From Meconema thalassinum (taxonomy: Eukaryota > Arthropoda > Insecta > Orthoptera > Tettigoniidae): a DNA stretch of 64,000 nt. A program made the position numbers and the translations under genes. Location: positions 18,640,708-18,704,707 of the forward strand of contig OX336395.1 of assembly GCA_946902985.2 (NCBI GenBank), read 5' to 3'. Below the pieces are notes generated by a model, which saw only the letters and a list, made by a program, of their open reading frames with translations, did no database searches and was not told the DNA's origin. Positions 28,850 to 44,800 of the stretch are shown here, piece after piece (position 1 is the first letter of the stretch; each line of letters opens with the position of its first letter).

Positions 28850-31800
28850 GCATGCTACCCACTACACTACTGAGCCACAATCTCGGGCATAGCAGTTCAG
28901 CATGCTACCCACTACATCACTGAGCCGCAATCTCGGGCATAGCAGTTCAGCATGCTACCCACTACATCACTGAGCCGCAATCTCGGGCATAGAAGTTCAG
29001 TATGCTACCCACTACACCACTGAGCCACAATCTCGGGCACAGCAGTTCAGCATGCTACCCACTACATCACTGAGCCGCAATCTCGGGCATAGCAGTTCAG
29101 TATGCTACCCACTACACCACTGAGCCACAATCACGGGCATAGCAGTTCAGCATGCTACCCACTACACTACTGAGCCGCAATCTCGGGCATAGCAGTTCAG
29201 CATGCTACCCACTACACCACTGAGCCGCAATCTCGGGCATAGCAGTTCAGCATGCTACCCACTACACCACTGAGCCGCAATCTCGGGCATAGCAGTTCAG
29301 CATGCTACCCACTACACCACTGAGCCGCAATCTCGGGCATAGCAGTTCAGCATGCTACCCACTACACCACTGAGCCGCAATCTCGGGCACAGCAGTTCAG
29401 CATGCTACCCACTACACCACTGAAGCCGCAATCACGGGCATAGCAGTTCAGCATGCTACCCACTACACCACTGAGCCGCAATCTCGGGCATAGCAGTTCA
29501 GCATGCTACCCACTACACCACTGAGCCACAATCTCGGGCATAGCAGTTCAGCATGCTACCCACTACATCACTGAGCCGCAATCTCGGGCATAGCAGTTCA
29601 GCATGCTACCCACTACATCACTGAGCCACAATCTCGGGCATAGCAGTTCAGCATGCTACCCACTACGCCACTGAGCCACAATCTCGGGCATAGCAGTTCA
29701 GCATGCTACCCACTACACCACTGAGCCACAATCTCGGGCATAGCAGTTCAGCATGCTACCCACTACACCACTGAGCCACAATCTCGGGCATAGCAGTTCA
29801 GCATGCTACCCACTACATCACTGAGCCTCAATCTCGGGCATAGCAGTTCAGCATGCTACCCACTACACCACTGAGCCGCAATCTCGGGCATAGCAGTTCA
29901 GCATGCTACCCACTACACCACTGAGCCGCAATCTCGGGCATAGCAGTTCAGCATGCTACCCACTATACCACTGAGCCGCAATCTCGGGCATAGCAGTTCA
30001 GCATGCTACCCACTACACCACTGAGCCGCAATCTCGGGCATAGCAGTTCAGCATGCTCCCCACTACACCACTGAGCCACAATCTCGGGCATAGCAGTTCA
30101 GCATGCAACCCACTACACCACTGAGCCGCAATCTCGGGCAAAGCAGATCAGCATGCTACCCACTACACCACTGAGCCACAATCTCGGGCATAGCAGTTCA
30201 GCATGCTACCCACTACACCACTGAGCCACAATCTCGGGCATAGCAGTTCAGCATGCTACCCACTACATCACTGAGCCGCAATCTCGGGCATAGCAGTTCA
30301 GCATGCTACCCACTACACCACTGAGCCACAATCTCGGGCATAGCAGTTCAGCATGCTACCCACTACTTCACTGAGCCGCAATCTTCGGCATAGCACTTCA
30401 GCATGCTACCCACTACACCACTGAGCCGCAATCTCGGGCATAGCAGTTCAGCATGCTACCCACTACATCACTGAGCCACAATCTCTGGCATAGCAGTTCA
30501 GCATGCTACCCACTACATCACTGAGCCACAATCTCGGGCATAGCAGTTCAGCATGCAACCCACTACATCACTGAGCCACAATCTCGGGCATAGCAGTTCA
30601 GCATGCTACCCACTACACCACTGAGCCACAATCTCGGGCATAGCAGTTCAGCATGCTACCCACTATACCACTGAGCCACAATCACGGGCATAGCAGTTCA
30701 GCATGCTACCCACTACACCACTGAGCCGCAATCTCGGGCATAGCAGTTCAGCATGCTACCCACTACACCACTGAGCCGCAATCTCGGGCATAGCAGTTCA
30801 GCATGCTACCCACTATACCACTGAGCCGCAATCTCGGGCATAGCAGTTCAGCATGCTACCCACTATACCACTGAGCCACAATCTCGGGCATAGCAGTTCA
30901 GCATGCTACCCACTACACTACTGAGCCGCGATCTCGGGCATAGCAGTTCAGCATGCTACCCACTACACCACTGAGCCGCAATCTCGGGCATAGCAGTGCA
31001 GCATGCTACCCACTACTCCACTGAAGCCGCAATCACGGGCATAGCAGTTCAGCATGCTACCCACTACACCACTGAGCCACAATCTCGGGCATAGCAGTTC
31101 AGCATGCTACCCACTACACCACTGAGCCACAATCTCGGGCATAGCAGTTCAGCATGCTACCCTCTACACCACTGAGCCACAATCTCGGGCATAGCAGTTC
31201 AGCATGCTACCCACTACACCACTGAGCCGCAATCTCGGGCATAGCAGTTCAGCATGCTACCCACTACACTACTGAGCCACAATCTCGCGCATAGCAGTTC
31301 AGCATGCTACCCACTACACTACTGAGCCACAATCTCGGGCATAGCAGTTCAGCATGCTACCCACTACTCCACTGAAGCCGCAATCACGGGCATAGCAGTT
31401 CAGCATGCTACCCACTACACCACTGAGCCACAATCTCGGGCATAGCAGTTCAGCATGCTACCCACTACACAACTGAGCCACAATCTCGGGCATAGCAGTT
31501 CAGCATGCTACCCACTACTCCACTGAAGCCGCAATCACGGGCATAGCAGTTCAGCATGCTACCCACTACACCACTGAGCCACAATCTCGGGCATAGCAGT
31601 TCAGCATGCTACCCACTACACCACTGAGCCGCAATCACGGGCATAGCAGTTCAGCATGCTACCCACTACATCACTGAGCCGCAATCTCGGGCATAGCAGT
31701 TCAGCATGCTACCCACTACACCACTGAGCCACAATCTCGGGCATAACAGTTCAGCATGCTACCCACTACACCACTGAGCCACAATCTCGGGCATAACAGT

Positions 31801-34800
31801 TCAGCATGCTCTCCACTACACCACTGAGCCACAATCTCGGGCATAACAGTTCAGCATGCTACCCACTACACCACTGAGCCACAATCTCGGGCATAGCAGT
31901 TCAGCATGCTACCCACTACACTACTGAGCCGCAATCTCGGGCATAGCAGTTCAGCATGCTACCCACTACGCCACTGAGCCGCAATCACGGGCATAGCAGT
32001 TCAGCATGCTACCCACTACATCACTGAGCCACAATCTCGGGCATAGCAGTTCAGCATGCTACCCACTACACCACTGAGCCACAATCTCGGGCATAGCAGT
32101 TCAGCATGCTACCCACTACACCACTGAGCCACAATCTCGGGCATAGCAGTTCAGCATGCTACCCACTACACCACTGAGCCGCAATCTCGGGCATAGCAGT
32201 TCAGCATGCTACCCACTATACCACTGAGCCATAATCTCGGGCATAGCAGTTCAGCATGCTACCCACTACACCACTGAGCCGCAATCTCGGGCATAGCAGT
32301 TCAGCATGCTACCCACTACACCACTGAGCCACAATCTCGGGCATAACAGTTCAGCATGCTACCCACTACACCACTGAGCCGCAATCTCGGGCATAGCAGT
32401 TCAGCATGCTACCCACTACACCACTGAGCCGCAATCTCGGGCATAGCAGTTCAGCATGCTACCCACTACATCACTGAGCCGCAATCTCGGGCATAACAGT
32501 TCAGCATGCTACCCACTACACCACTGAGCCGCAATCTCGGGCATAGCAATTCAGCATGCTACCCACTACACCACTGAGCCGCAATCTCGGGCATAACAGT
32601 TCAGCATGCTACCCACTACACCACTGAGCCGCAATCTCGGGCATAGCAATTCAGCATGCTACCCACTACACCACTGAGCCTCAATCTCGGGCATAGCAGT
32701 TCAGCATGCTACCCACTACACCACTGAGCCGCAATCTCGGGCATAGCAGTTCAGCATGCTACCCACTACACCACTGAGCCGCAATCTCGGGCATAGCAAT
32801 TCAGCATGCTACCCACTACACCACTGAGCCACAATCTCGGGCATAGCAGTTCAGCATGCTACCCACTACACCACTGAGCCACAATCTCGGGCATAGCAGT
32901 TCAGCATGCTACCCACTACACCACTGAGCCGCAATCTCGGGCATAACAGTTCAGCATGCTACCCACTACACCACTGAGCCGCAATCTCGGGCATAGCAAT
33001 TCAGCATGCTACCCACTACACCACTGAGCCGCAATCTCGGGCATAGCAGTTCAGTATGCTACCCACTATACCACTGAGCCACAATCTCGGGCATAGCAGT
33101 TCAGCATGCTACCCACTACACCACTGAGCCACAATCACGGGCATAGCAGTTCAGCATGCTACCCACTATACCACTGAGCCGCAATCACGGGCATAACAGT
33201 TCAGCATGCTACCCACTACACCACTGAGCCGCAATCTCGGGCATAGCAATTCAGCATGCTACCCACTACACCACTGAGCCGCAATCTCGGACATAGCAGT
33301 TCAGTATGCTACCCACTATACCACTGAGCCACAATCTCGGGCATAGCAGTTCAGCATGCTACCCACTACACCACTGAGCCACAATCTCGGGCATAGCAAT
33401 TCAGCATGCTACCCACTACACCACTGAGCCGCAATCTCGGGCATAGCTGTTCAGTATGCTACCCACTATACCACTGAGCCACAATCTCGGGCATAGCAGT
33501 TCAGCATGCTACCCACTACACCACTGAGCCACAATCTCGGGCATAGCAGTTCAGCATGCTACCCACTACATCACTGAGCCGCAATCTCGGGCATAGCAGT
33601 TCAGTATGCTACCCACTATACCACTGAGCCACAATCTCGGGCATAGCAGTTCAGCATGCTACCCACTACACCACTGAGCCACAATCTCGGGCATAGCAGT
33701 TCAGCATGCTACCCACTACACCACTGAGCCGCAATCACGGGCATAGCAATTCAGTATGCTACCCACTACATCACTGAGCCGCAATCTCGGGCATAACAGT
33801 TCAGCATGCTACCCACTACACCACTGAGCCGCAATCTCGGGCATAGCAGTTCAGCATGCTACCCACTACATCACTGAGCCGCGATCTCGGGCATAGCAGT
33901 TCAGCATGCTACCCACTATACCACTGAGCCGCAATCTCGGGCATAGCAGTTCAGCATGCTACCCACTACACCACTGAGCCGCAATCTCGGGCATAGCAGT
34001 TCAGCATGCTACCCACTAGACCACTGAGCCACAATCTCGGGCATAGCAGTTCAGCATGCTACCCACTACATCACTTAGCCACAATCTCGGGCATAGCAGT
34101 TCAGCATGCTACCCACTATACCACTGAGCCACAATCTCGGGCATAGCAGTTCAGCATGCTACCCACTATACCACTGAGCCACAATCACGGGCATAGCAGT
34201 TCAGCATGCTACCCACTACATCACTGAGCCGCAATCTCGGGCATAACAGTTCAGCATGCTACCCACTACACCACTGAGCCGCAATCTCGGGCATAGCAAT
34301 TCAGTATGCTACCCACTATACCACTGAGCCACAATCTCGGGCATAGCAGTTCAGCATGCTACCCACTATACCACTGAGCCGCAATCTCGGGCATAGCAAT
34401 TCAGTATGCTACCCACTATACCACTGAGCCACAATCTCGGGCATAGCAGTTCAGCATGCTACCCACTATACCACTGAGCCACAATCTCGGGCATAGCAGT
34501 TCAGCATGCTACCCACTATACCACTGAGCCACAATCACGGGCATAGCAATTCAGTATGCTACCCACTACACAACTGAGCCACAATCTCGGGCATAGCAGT
34601 TCAGCATGCTACCCACTACACTACTGAGCCGCAATCTCGGGCATAGCAGTTCAGCATGCTACCCACTACATCACTGAGCCGCAATCTCGGGCATAGCAGT
34701 TCAGCATGCTACCCACTACACCACGGAGCCACAATCTCGGGCATAGCAGTTCAGCATGCTACCCACTATACCACTGAGCCACAATCTCGGGCATAGCAGT

Positions 34801-35820
34801 TCAGCATGCTACCCACTATACCACTGAGCCACAATCTCGGGCATAGCAGTTCAGCATGCTACCCACTACACCACTGAGCCACAATCTCGGGCATAGCAGT
34901 TCAGCATGCTACCCACTACACCACTGAGCCGCAATCTCGGGCATAGCAGTTCAGCATGCTACCCACTACACCACTGAGCCACAATCTCGGGCATAGCAGT
35001 TCAGCATGCTACCCACTATACCACTGAGCCACAATCTCGGGCATAGCAGTTCAGCATGCTACCCACTACACCACTGAGCCGCAATCTCGGGCATAGCAGT
35101 TCAGCATGCTACCCACTACACTACTGAGCCACAATCTCGGGCATAGCAGTTCAGCATGCTACCCACTACACCACTGAGCCGCAATCTCGGGCATAGCATT
35201 TCAGCATGCTACCCACTACACCACTGAGCCACAATCTCGGGCATAGCAGTTCAGCATGCTACCCACTATACCACTGAGCCGCAATCACGGGCATAGCAGT
35301 TCAGCATGCTACCCATTATACCACTGAGCCACAATCTCGGGCATAGCAGTTCAGCATGCTACCCACTACACCACTGAGCCACAATCTCGGGCATAGCAGT
35401 TCAGCATGCTACCCACTATACCACTGAGCCGCAATCACGGTCATAGCAGTTCAGCATGCTACCCACTACACCACTGAGCCACAATCTCGGGCATAGCAGT
35501 TCAGCATGCTACCCACTATACCACTGAGCCGCAATCACGGGCATAGCAGTTCAGCATGCTACCCACTACACCACTGAGCCGCAATCTCGGGCATAGCAGT
35601 TCAGCATGCTACCCACTATACCACTGAGCCGCAATCACGGGCATAGCAGTTCAGCATGCTACCCACTACACCACTGAGCCACAATCTCGTGCATAGCAGT
35701 TCAGCATGCTACCCACTACATCACTGAGCCGCAATCTCGGGCATAGCAGTTCAGCATGCTACCCACTACACCACTGAGCCGCAATCTCGGGCATAGCAGT
35801 TCAGCATGCTACCCACTATA
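28850..35820. repeat. Satellite A domain lacking the 63-bp monomer
   Basis: Between the isolated 63-bp monomer near 28,814 and the next near 35,830 I see only 50-bp monomers and occasional 51-bp monomers for about 7 kb. The 13-bp insert is common from 1 to 25,000 and again from 43,000 to 46,250. A second insert-free stretch runs from about 46,250 to the terminal unit near 49,395. This makes the array a mosaic of insert-rich and insert-free domains rather than a random mixture. Confidence 0.75.
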
Positions 35821-38800
35821 CCACTGAGCCGCTACTTCAGTAGGCAATCTCGGGCATAGCAGTTCAGCATGCTACCCACTACACTACTGAGCCGCAATCT
35901 CGGGCATAGCAGTTCAGCATGCTACCCACTACATCACTGAGCCACAATCTCGGGCATAGCAGTTCAGCATGCTACCCACTACACTACTGAGCCGCAATCT
36001 CGGGCATAGCAGTTCAGCATGCTACCCACTATACCACTGAGCCGCAATCTCGGGCATAGCAGTTCAGCATGCTACCCACTACACCACTGAGCCACAATCT
36101 CGGGCATAGCAGTTCAGCATGCTACCCACTACACCACTGAGCCACAATCTCGGGCATAGCAGTTCAGCATGCTACCCACTACACCACTGAGCCACAATCT
36201 CGGGCATAGCAGTTCAGCATGCTACCCACTTCAAGACTGAGCCACAATCTCGGGCATAGCAGTTCAGCATGCTACCCACTACACCACTGAGCCGCAATCT
36301 CGGGCATAGCAGTTCAGCATGCTACCCACTACACCACTGAGCCGCAATCTCGGGCACAGCAGTTCAGCATGCTACCCACTAAACCACTGAGCCACTACTT
36401 CAGTAGGCAATCTCGGGCATAGCAGTTCAGCATGCTACCCACTACATCACTTAGCCACAATCTCGGGCATAGCAGTTCAGCATGCTACCCACTACACCAC
36501 TGAGCCGCAATCTCGGACATAGCAGTTCAGCATGCTACCCACTACACCACTGAGCCACAATCTCGGGAATAGCAGTTCAGTATGGTAGCCACTACACCAC
36601 TGAGCCACAATCTCGGGCATAGCAGTTCAGCATGCTACCCACTACGCCACTGAGCCGCAATCTCGGGCAAAGCAGATCAGCATGCTACCCACTACACCAC
36701 TGAGCCACAATCTCGGGCATAGCAGTTCAGCATGCTACCCACTACGCCACTGAGCCGCAATCTCGGGCAAAGCAGTTCAGCATGCTACCCACTACTCCAC
36801 TGAGCCACTACTTCAGTAGGCAATCTCGGGCATAGCAGTTCAGCATGCTACCCACTACATCACTGAGCCACAATCTCGGGCATAGCAGTTCAGCATGCTA
36901 CCCACTACGCCACTGAGCCGCAATCTCGGGCATAGCAGTTCAGCATGCTACCCACTACACCACTGAGCCACAATCTCGGGCATAGCAGTTCAGTATGCTA
37001 CCCACTACACCACTGAGCCACAATCTCGGGCATAGCAGTTCAGCATGCTACCCACTACACCACTGAGCCACAATCTCGGGCATAGCAGTTCAGCATGCTA
37101 CCCACTACGCCACTGAGCCGCAATCACGGGCATAGCAGTTCAGCATGCTACCCACTACACCACTGAGCCACAATCTCGGGCATAGCAGTTCAGCAAGCTA
37201 CCCACTACACCACTGAGCCACAATCACGGGCATAGCAGTTCAGCATGCTACCCACTACACCACTGAGCCACAATCTCGGGCATAGCAGTTCAGCATGCTA
37301 CCCACTACACCACTGAGCCACAATCTCGGGCATAGCAGTTCAGCATGCTACCCACTACGCCACTGAGCCGCAATCTCGGGCAAAGCAGATCAGCATGCTA
37401 CCCACTACACCACTGAGCCACAATCTCGGGCAAAGCAGATCAGCATGCTACCCACTACATCACTGAGCCACAATCTCGGGCATAGCAGTTCAGCATGCTA
37501 CCCACTACACCACTGAAGCCGCAATCTCGGGCATAGCAGTTCAGCATGCTACCCACTACGCCACTGAACCGCTACTTCAGTAGGCAATCTCGGGCATAGC
37601 AGTTCAGCATGCTACCCACTACACCACTGAGCCACAATCACGGGCATAGCAGTTCAGCATGCTACCCACTACGCCACTGAGCCGCAATCTCTGGCATAGC
37701 AGTTCAGTATGCTACCCACTACACCACTGAAGCCGCAATCTCGGGCATAGCAGTTCAGCATGCTACCCACTACGCCACTGAGCCGCTACTTCAGTAGGCA
37801 ATCTCGGGCATAGCAGTTCAGCATGCTACCCACTACACCACTGAGCCACAATCACGGGCATAGCAGTTCAGCATGCTACCCACTACATCACTGAGCCACA
37901 ATCTCGGGCATAGCAGTTCAGCATGCTACCCACTACACCACTGAAGCCGCAATCTCGGGCATAGCAGTTCAGCATGCTACCCACTACGCCACTGAGCCGC
38001 TACTTCAGTAGGCAATCTCGGGCATAGCAGTTCAGCATGCTACCCACTACATCACTGAGCCACAATCACGGGCATAGCAGTTCAGCATGCTACCCACTAC
38101 ACCACTGAGCCACAATCTCGGGCATAACAGTTCAGCATGCTACCCACTACACCACTGAGCCGCAATCTCGGGCATAGCAGTTCAGCATGCTACCCACTAC
38201 ACCACTGAGCCACAATCTCGGGCATAGCAGTTCAGCATGCTACCCACTACACCACTGAGCCACAATCTCGGGCATAGCAGTTCAGCATGCTACCCACTAC
38301 ACCACTGAGCCGCAATCTCGGGCATAGCAGTTCAGCATGCTACCCACTATACCACTGAGCCGCAATCTCGGGCATAGCAATTCAGCATGCTACCCACTAC
38401 ACCACTGAGCCGCAATCTCGGGCATAGCAGTTCAGCATGCTACCCACTACACCACTGAGCCACAATCTCGGGCATAGCAGTTCAGCATGCTACCCACTAC
38501 ACCACTGAGCCGCAATCTCGGGCATAGCAGTTCAGCATGCTACCCACTACATCACTGAGCCACAATCTCGGGCATAGCAGTTCAGCATGCTACCCACTAT
38601 ACCACTGAGCCACAATCTCGGGCATAGCAGTTCAGCATGCTACCCACTACACCACTGAGCCGCAATCTCGGGCATAGCAGTTCAGCATGCTACCCACTAC
38701 ATCACTGAGCCACAATCTCGGGCATAGCAGTTCAGCATGCTACCCACTACACCACTGAGCCGCAATCTCGGGCATAGCAGTTCAGCATGCTACCCACTAT

Positions 38801-41800
38801 ACCACTGAGCCGCAATCTCGGGCATAGCAGTTCAGCATGCTACCCACTACACCACTGAGCCGCAATCTCGGGCATAGCAGTTCAGCATGCTACCCACTAC
38901 ACCACTGAAGCCGCAATCACGGGCATAGCAGTTCAGCATGCTACCCACCACACCACTGAGCCGCAATCTCGGGCATAACAGTTCAGCATGCTACCCACTA
39001 CACCACTGAGCCACAATATCGGGCATAGCAGTTCAGCATGCTACCCTCTACACCACTGAGCCACAATCTCGGGCATAGCAGTTCAGCATGCTACCCACTA
39101 CACCACTGAGCCACAATCTCGGGCATAGCAGTTCAGCATGCTACCCACTACACCACTGAGCCGCAATCTCGGGCATAGCAGTTCAGCATGCTACCCACTA
39201 CGCCACTGAGCCGCAATCACGGGCATAGCAGTTCAGCATGCTACCCACTACACCACTGAGCCGCAATCTCGGGCATAACAGTTCAGCATGCTACCCACTA
39301 CACCACTGAGCCGCAATCACGGGCATAGCAGTTCAGCATGCTACCCACTACACCACTGAGCCACAATCTCGGGCATAGCAGTTCAGCATGCTACCCACTA
39401 CACCACTGAGCCGCAATCTCGGGCATAACAGTTCAGCATGCTACCCACTACACCACTGAAGCCGCAATCACGGGCATAGCAGTTCAGCATGGTACCCACT
39501 ACACCACTGAGCCGCAATCTCGGGCATAGCAGTTCAGCATGCTACCCACTACACCACTGAGCCAATACTTCAGTAGGCAATCTCAGGAATAGCAGTTCAG
39601 CATGCTACCCACTACGCCACTGAGCCGCAATCTCGGGCAAAGCAGATCAGCATGCTACCCACTACATCACTGAGCCACAATCTCGGGCACAGCAGTTCAG
39701 CATGCTACCCACTACACCACTGAGCCACAATCTCGGGCATAGCAGTTCAGCATGCTACCCACTACACCACTGAGCCGCAATCTCGGGCATAACAGTTCAG
39801 CATGCTACCCACTACACCACTGAGCCACAATCACGGGCATAACAGTTCAGCATGCTACCCACTACACCACTGAAGCCGCAATCACGGGCATAGCAGTTCA
39901 GCATGCTACCCACTACACCACTGAGCCGCAATCTCGGGAATAGCAGTTCAGCATGCTACCCACTACATCACTGAGCCACAATCTCGGGCATAGCAGTTCA
40001 GCATGCTACCCACTACACCACTGAGCCGCAATCTCGGGCATAGCAGTTCAGTATGCTACCCACTACATCACTGAGCCGCAATCTCGGGCATAGCAGTTCA
40101 GCATGCTACCCACTACACCACTGAGCCGCAATCTCGGGCATAGCAGTTCAGCATGCTACCCACTACACCACTGAGCCACTACTTCTGTAGGCAATCTCGG
40201 GCATAGCAGTTCAGCATGCTACCCACTACACCACTGAGCCACAATCTCGGGCATAGCAGTTCAGCATGCTACCCACTACATCACTGAGCCGCAATCTCGG
40301 GCATAACAGTTCAGCATGCTACCCACTACATCACTGAGCCGCAATCTCGGGCATAGCAGTTCAGCATGCTACCCACTACATGACTGAGCCGCAATCTCGG
40401 GCATAGCAGTTCAGCATGCTACCCACTAAACCACTGAGCCGCAATCTCGGGCATAGCAGTTCAGCATGCTACCCACTACGCCACTGAGCCGCAATCACGG
40501 GCATAGCAGTTCAGCATGCTACCCACTACACCACTGAGCCGCAATCACGGGCATAGCAAATCAGCATGCTACCCACTACGCCACTGAGCCGCAATCTCGG
40601 GCACAGCAGTTCAGCATGCTACCCACTACACCACTGAGCCGCAATCACGGGCATAGCAAATCAGCATGCTACCCACTACGCCACTGAGCCGCAATCTCGG
40701 GCACAGCAGTTCAGCATGCTACCCACTACATCACTGAGCCACAATCTCGGGCATAGCAGTTCAGCATGCTAACCACTACACCACTGAGCCGCAATCTCGG
40801 GTATAGCAGTTCAGCATGCTACCCACTACGCCACTGAAGCCGCAATCTCGGGCAAAGCAGATCAGCATGCTACCCACTACACCACTGAGCCACAATCTCG
40901 GGCACAGCAGTTCAGTATGCTACCCACTACACTACTGAGCCACAATCTCGGGCATAGCAGTTCAGCATGCTACCCACTACGCCACTGAGCCGCTACTTCA
41001 GTAGGCAATCTCGGGAATAGCAGTTCAGCATGCTACCCACTACACCACTGAAGCCGCAATCACGGGCATAGCAGTTCAGCATGCTACCCACTACACCACT
41101 GAGCCGCTACTTCAGTAGGCAATCTCGGGCATAGCAGTTCAGCATGCTACCCACTACGCCACTGAGCCGCTACTTCAGTAGGCAATCTCGGGAATAGCAG
41201 TTCAGCATGCTACCCACTACGCCACTGAGCCGCTACTTCAGTAGGCAATCTCGTGAATAGCAGTTCAGCATGCTACCCACTACACCACTGAAGCCGCAAT
41301 CACGGGCATAGCAGTTCAGCATGCTACCCACTACGCCACTGAGCCGCTACTTCAGTAGGCAATCTCGGGCATAGCAGTTCAGCATGCTACCCACTACACC
41401 ACTGAGCCACAATCTCGGGCATAGCAGTTCAGCATGCTACCCACTACACCACTGAGCCGCAATCTCGGGCATAGCAGTTCAGCATGCTACCCACTACGCC
41501 ACTGAGCCGCAATCACGGGCATAGCAGTTCAGCATGCTACCCACTACACCACTGAGCCGCAATCACGGGCATAGCAAATCAGCATGCTACCCACTACGCC
41601 ACTGAGCCGCAATCTCGGGCACAGCAGTTCAGCATGCTACCCACTACACCACTGAGCCGCAATCACGGGCATAGCAGTTCAGCATGCTACCCACTACGCC
41701 ACTGAGCCGCTACTTCAGTAGGCAATCTCGGGCATAGCAGTTCAGCATGCTACCCACTACACCACTGAGCCACAATCTCGGGCATAGCAGTTCAGCATGC

Positions 41801-44800
41801 TACCCACTACACCACTGAGCCGCAATCTCGGGCATAGCAGTTCAGCATGCTACCCACTACGCCACTGTGCCGCAATCACGGGCATAGCAGTTCAGCATGC
41901 TACCCACTACATCACTGAGCCGCTACTTCAGTAGGCAATCTCGGGAATAGCAGTTCAGCATGCTACCCACTACGCCACTGAGCCGCAATCTCGGGCAAAG
42001 CAGATCAGCATGCTACCCACTACGCCACTGAGCCGCAATCACGGGTATAGCAGTTCAGCATGCTACCCACTACACCACTGAGCCACAATCTCGGGCACAG
42101 CAGTTCAGCATGCTACCCACTACATCACTGAGCCACAATCTCGGGCATAGCAGTTCAGCATGCTACCCACTACACCACTGAGCCACAATCTCGGGCACAG
42201 CAGTTCGGCATGCTACCCACTACACCACTGAGCCGCAATCTCGGGCATAGCAGTTCAGCATGCTACCCACTACACCACTGAGCCGCAATCTCGGGCATAG
42301 CAGTTCAGCATGCTACCCACTACTCCACTGAAGCCGCAATCACGGGCATAGCAGTTCAGCATGCTACCCACTACACCACTGAGCCGCAATCTCGGGCATA
42401 GCAGTTCAGCATGCTACCCACTACTCCACTGAAGCCGCAATCACGGGCACAGCAGTTCAGCATGCTACCCACTACACCACTGAGCCGCAATCTCGGGCAT
42501 AGCAGTTCAGCATGCTACCCACTACACCACTGAGCCGCAATCTCGGGCATAGCAGTTCAGCATGCTACCCACTACACCACTGAGCCGCAATCTCGGGCAT
42601 AACAGTTCAGCATGCTACCCACTACACCACTGAAGCCGCAATCACGGGCATAGCAGTTCAGCATGCTACCCACTACACCACTGAGCCGCAATCTCGGGCA
42701 TAGCAGTTCAGCATGCTACCCACTACACCACTGAGCCACAATCTCGGGCATAGCAGTTCAGCATGCTACCCACTACATCACTGAGCCACAATCTCGGGCA
42801 TAGCAGTTCAGCATGCTACCCACTACGTCACTGAGCCGCAATCTCGGGCATAACAGTTCAGCATGCTACCCACTACACCACTGAGCCGCAATCTCGGGCA
42901 TAGCAGTTCAGCATGCTACCCACTACACTACTGAGCCGCAATCTCGGGCATAACAGTTCAGCATGCTACCCACTACACCACTGAGCCGCAATCTCGGGCA
43001 TAGCAGTTCAGCATGCTACCCACTACGCCACTGAGCCGCGATCTCGGGCATAGCAGTTCAGCATGCTACCCACTACACCACTGAGCCGCAATCTCGGGCA
43101 TAGCAGTTCAGCATGCTACCCACTACACTACTGAGCCGCAATCTCGGGCATAACAGTTCAGCATGCTACCCACTACACCACTGAGCCGCAATCTCGGGCA
43201 TAGCAGTTCAGCATGCTACCCACTACGCCACTGAGCCGCGATCTCGGGCATAGCAGTTCAGCATGCTACCCACTACACTACTGAGCCGCTACTTCAGTAG
43301 GCAATCTTGGGCATAGCAGTTCAGCATGCTACCCACTACATCACTGAGCCGCAATCTCGGGCATAGCAGTTCAGCATGCTACTCACTACATCACTGAGCC
43401 GCGATCTCGGGCATAGCAGTTCAGCATGCTACCCACTACGCCACTGAGCCGCGATCTCGGGCATAGCAGTTCAGCATGCTACCCACTACACTACTGAGCC
43501 GCTACTTCAGTAGGCAATCTTGGGCATAGCAGTTCAGCATGCTACCCACTACATCACTGAGCCGCAATCTCGGGCATAGCAGTTCAGCATGCTACCCACT
43601 ACATCACTGAGCCACAATCTCGGGCATAGCAGTTCAGCATGCTACCCACTACACTACTGAGCCGCGATCTCGGGCATAGCAGTTCAGCATGCTACCCACT
43701 ACATCACTGAGCCACAATCTCGGGCATAGCAGTTCAGCATGCTACCCACTACATCACTGAGCCGCAATCACGGGCATAGCAGTTCAGCATGCTACCCACT
43801 ACATCACTGAGCCACAATCTCGGGCATAGCAGTTCAGCATGCTACCCACTACACCACTGAGCCACAATCTCGGGCATAGCAGTTCAGCATGCTACCCACT
43901 ACACCACTGAGCCACAATCTCTGGCATAGCAGTTCAGCATGCTACCCACTACATCACTGAGCCACAATCACGGGCATAGCAGTTCAGCATGCTACCCGCT
44001 ACGCCACTGAGCCGCTACTTCAGTAGGCAATCTCGGGCATAGCAGTTCAGCATGCTACCCACTACACCACTGAGCCACAATCTCGGGCATAGCAGTTCAG
44101 CATGCTACCCACTACACCACTGAGCCACAATCTCGGGCATAGCAGTTCAGCATGCTACCCACTACGCCACTGAGCCGCAATCTCGGGCATAACAGTTCAG
44201 CATGCTACCCACTACACCACTGAGCCACAATCTCGGGCATAGCGGTTCAGCATGCTACCCACTACACTACTGAGCCGCAATCTCGGGCATAGCGGTTCAG
44301 CATGCTACCCACTACACTACTGAGCCGCAATCTCGGGCATAACAGTTCAGCATGCTACCCACTACACCACTGAGCCACAATCTCGGGCATAGCAGTTCAG
44401 CATGCTACCCACTACATCACTGAGCCACAATCTCGGGCATAGCAGTTCAGCATGCTACCCACTACATCACTGAGCCGCAATCTCGGGCATAGCAGTTCAG
44501 CATGCTACCCACTACACCACTGAGCCGCAATCTCGGGCATAGCAGTTCAGCATGCTACCCACTACACCACTGAGCCACAATCTCGGGCATAGCAGTTCAG
44601 CATGCTACCCACTACATCACTGAGCCACAATCTCGGGCATAGCGGTTCAGCATGCTACCCACTACACCACTGAGCCACAATCTCGGGCATAGCGGTTCAG
44701 CATGCTACCCACTACACCACTGAGCCGCAATCTCGGGCATAGCGGTTCAGCATGCTACCCACTACACCACTGAGCCGCAATCTCGGGCATAGCGGTTCAG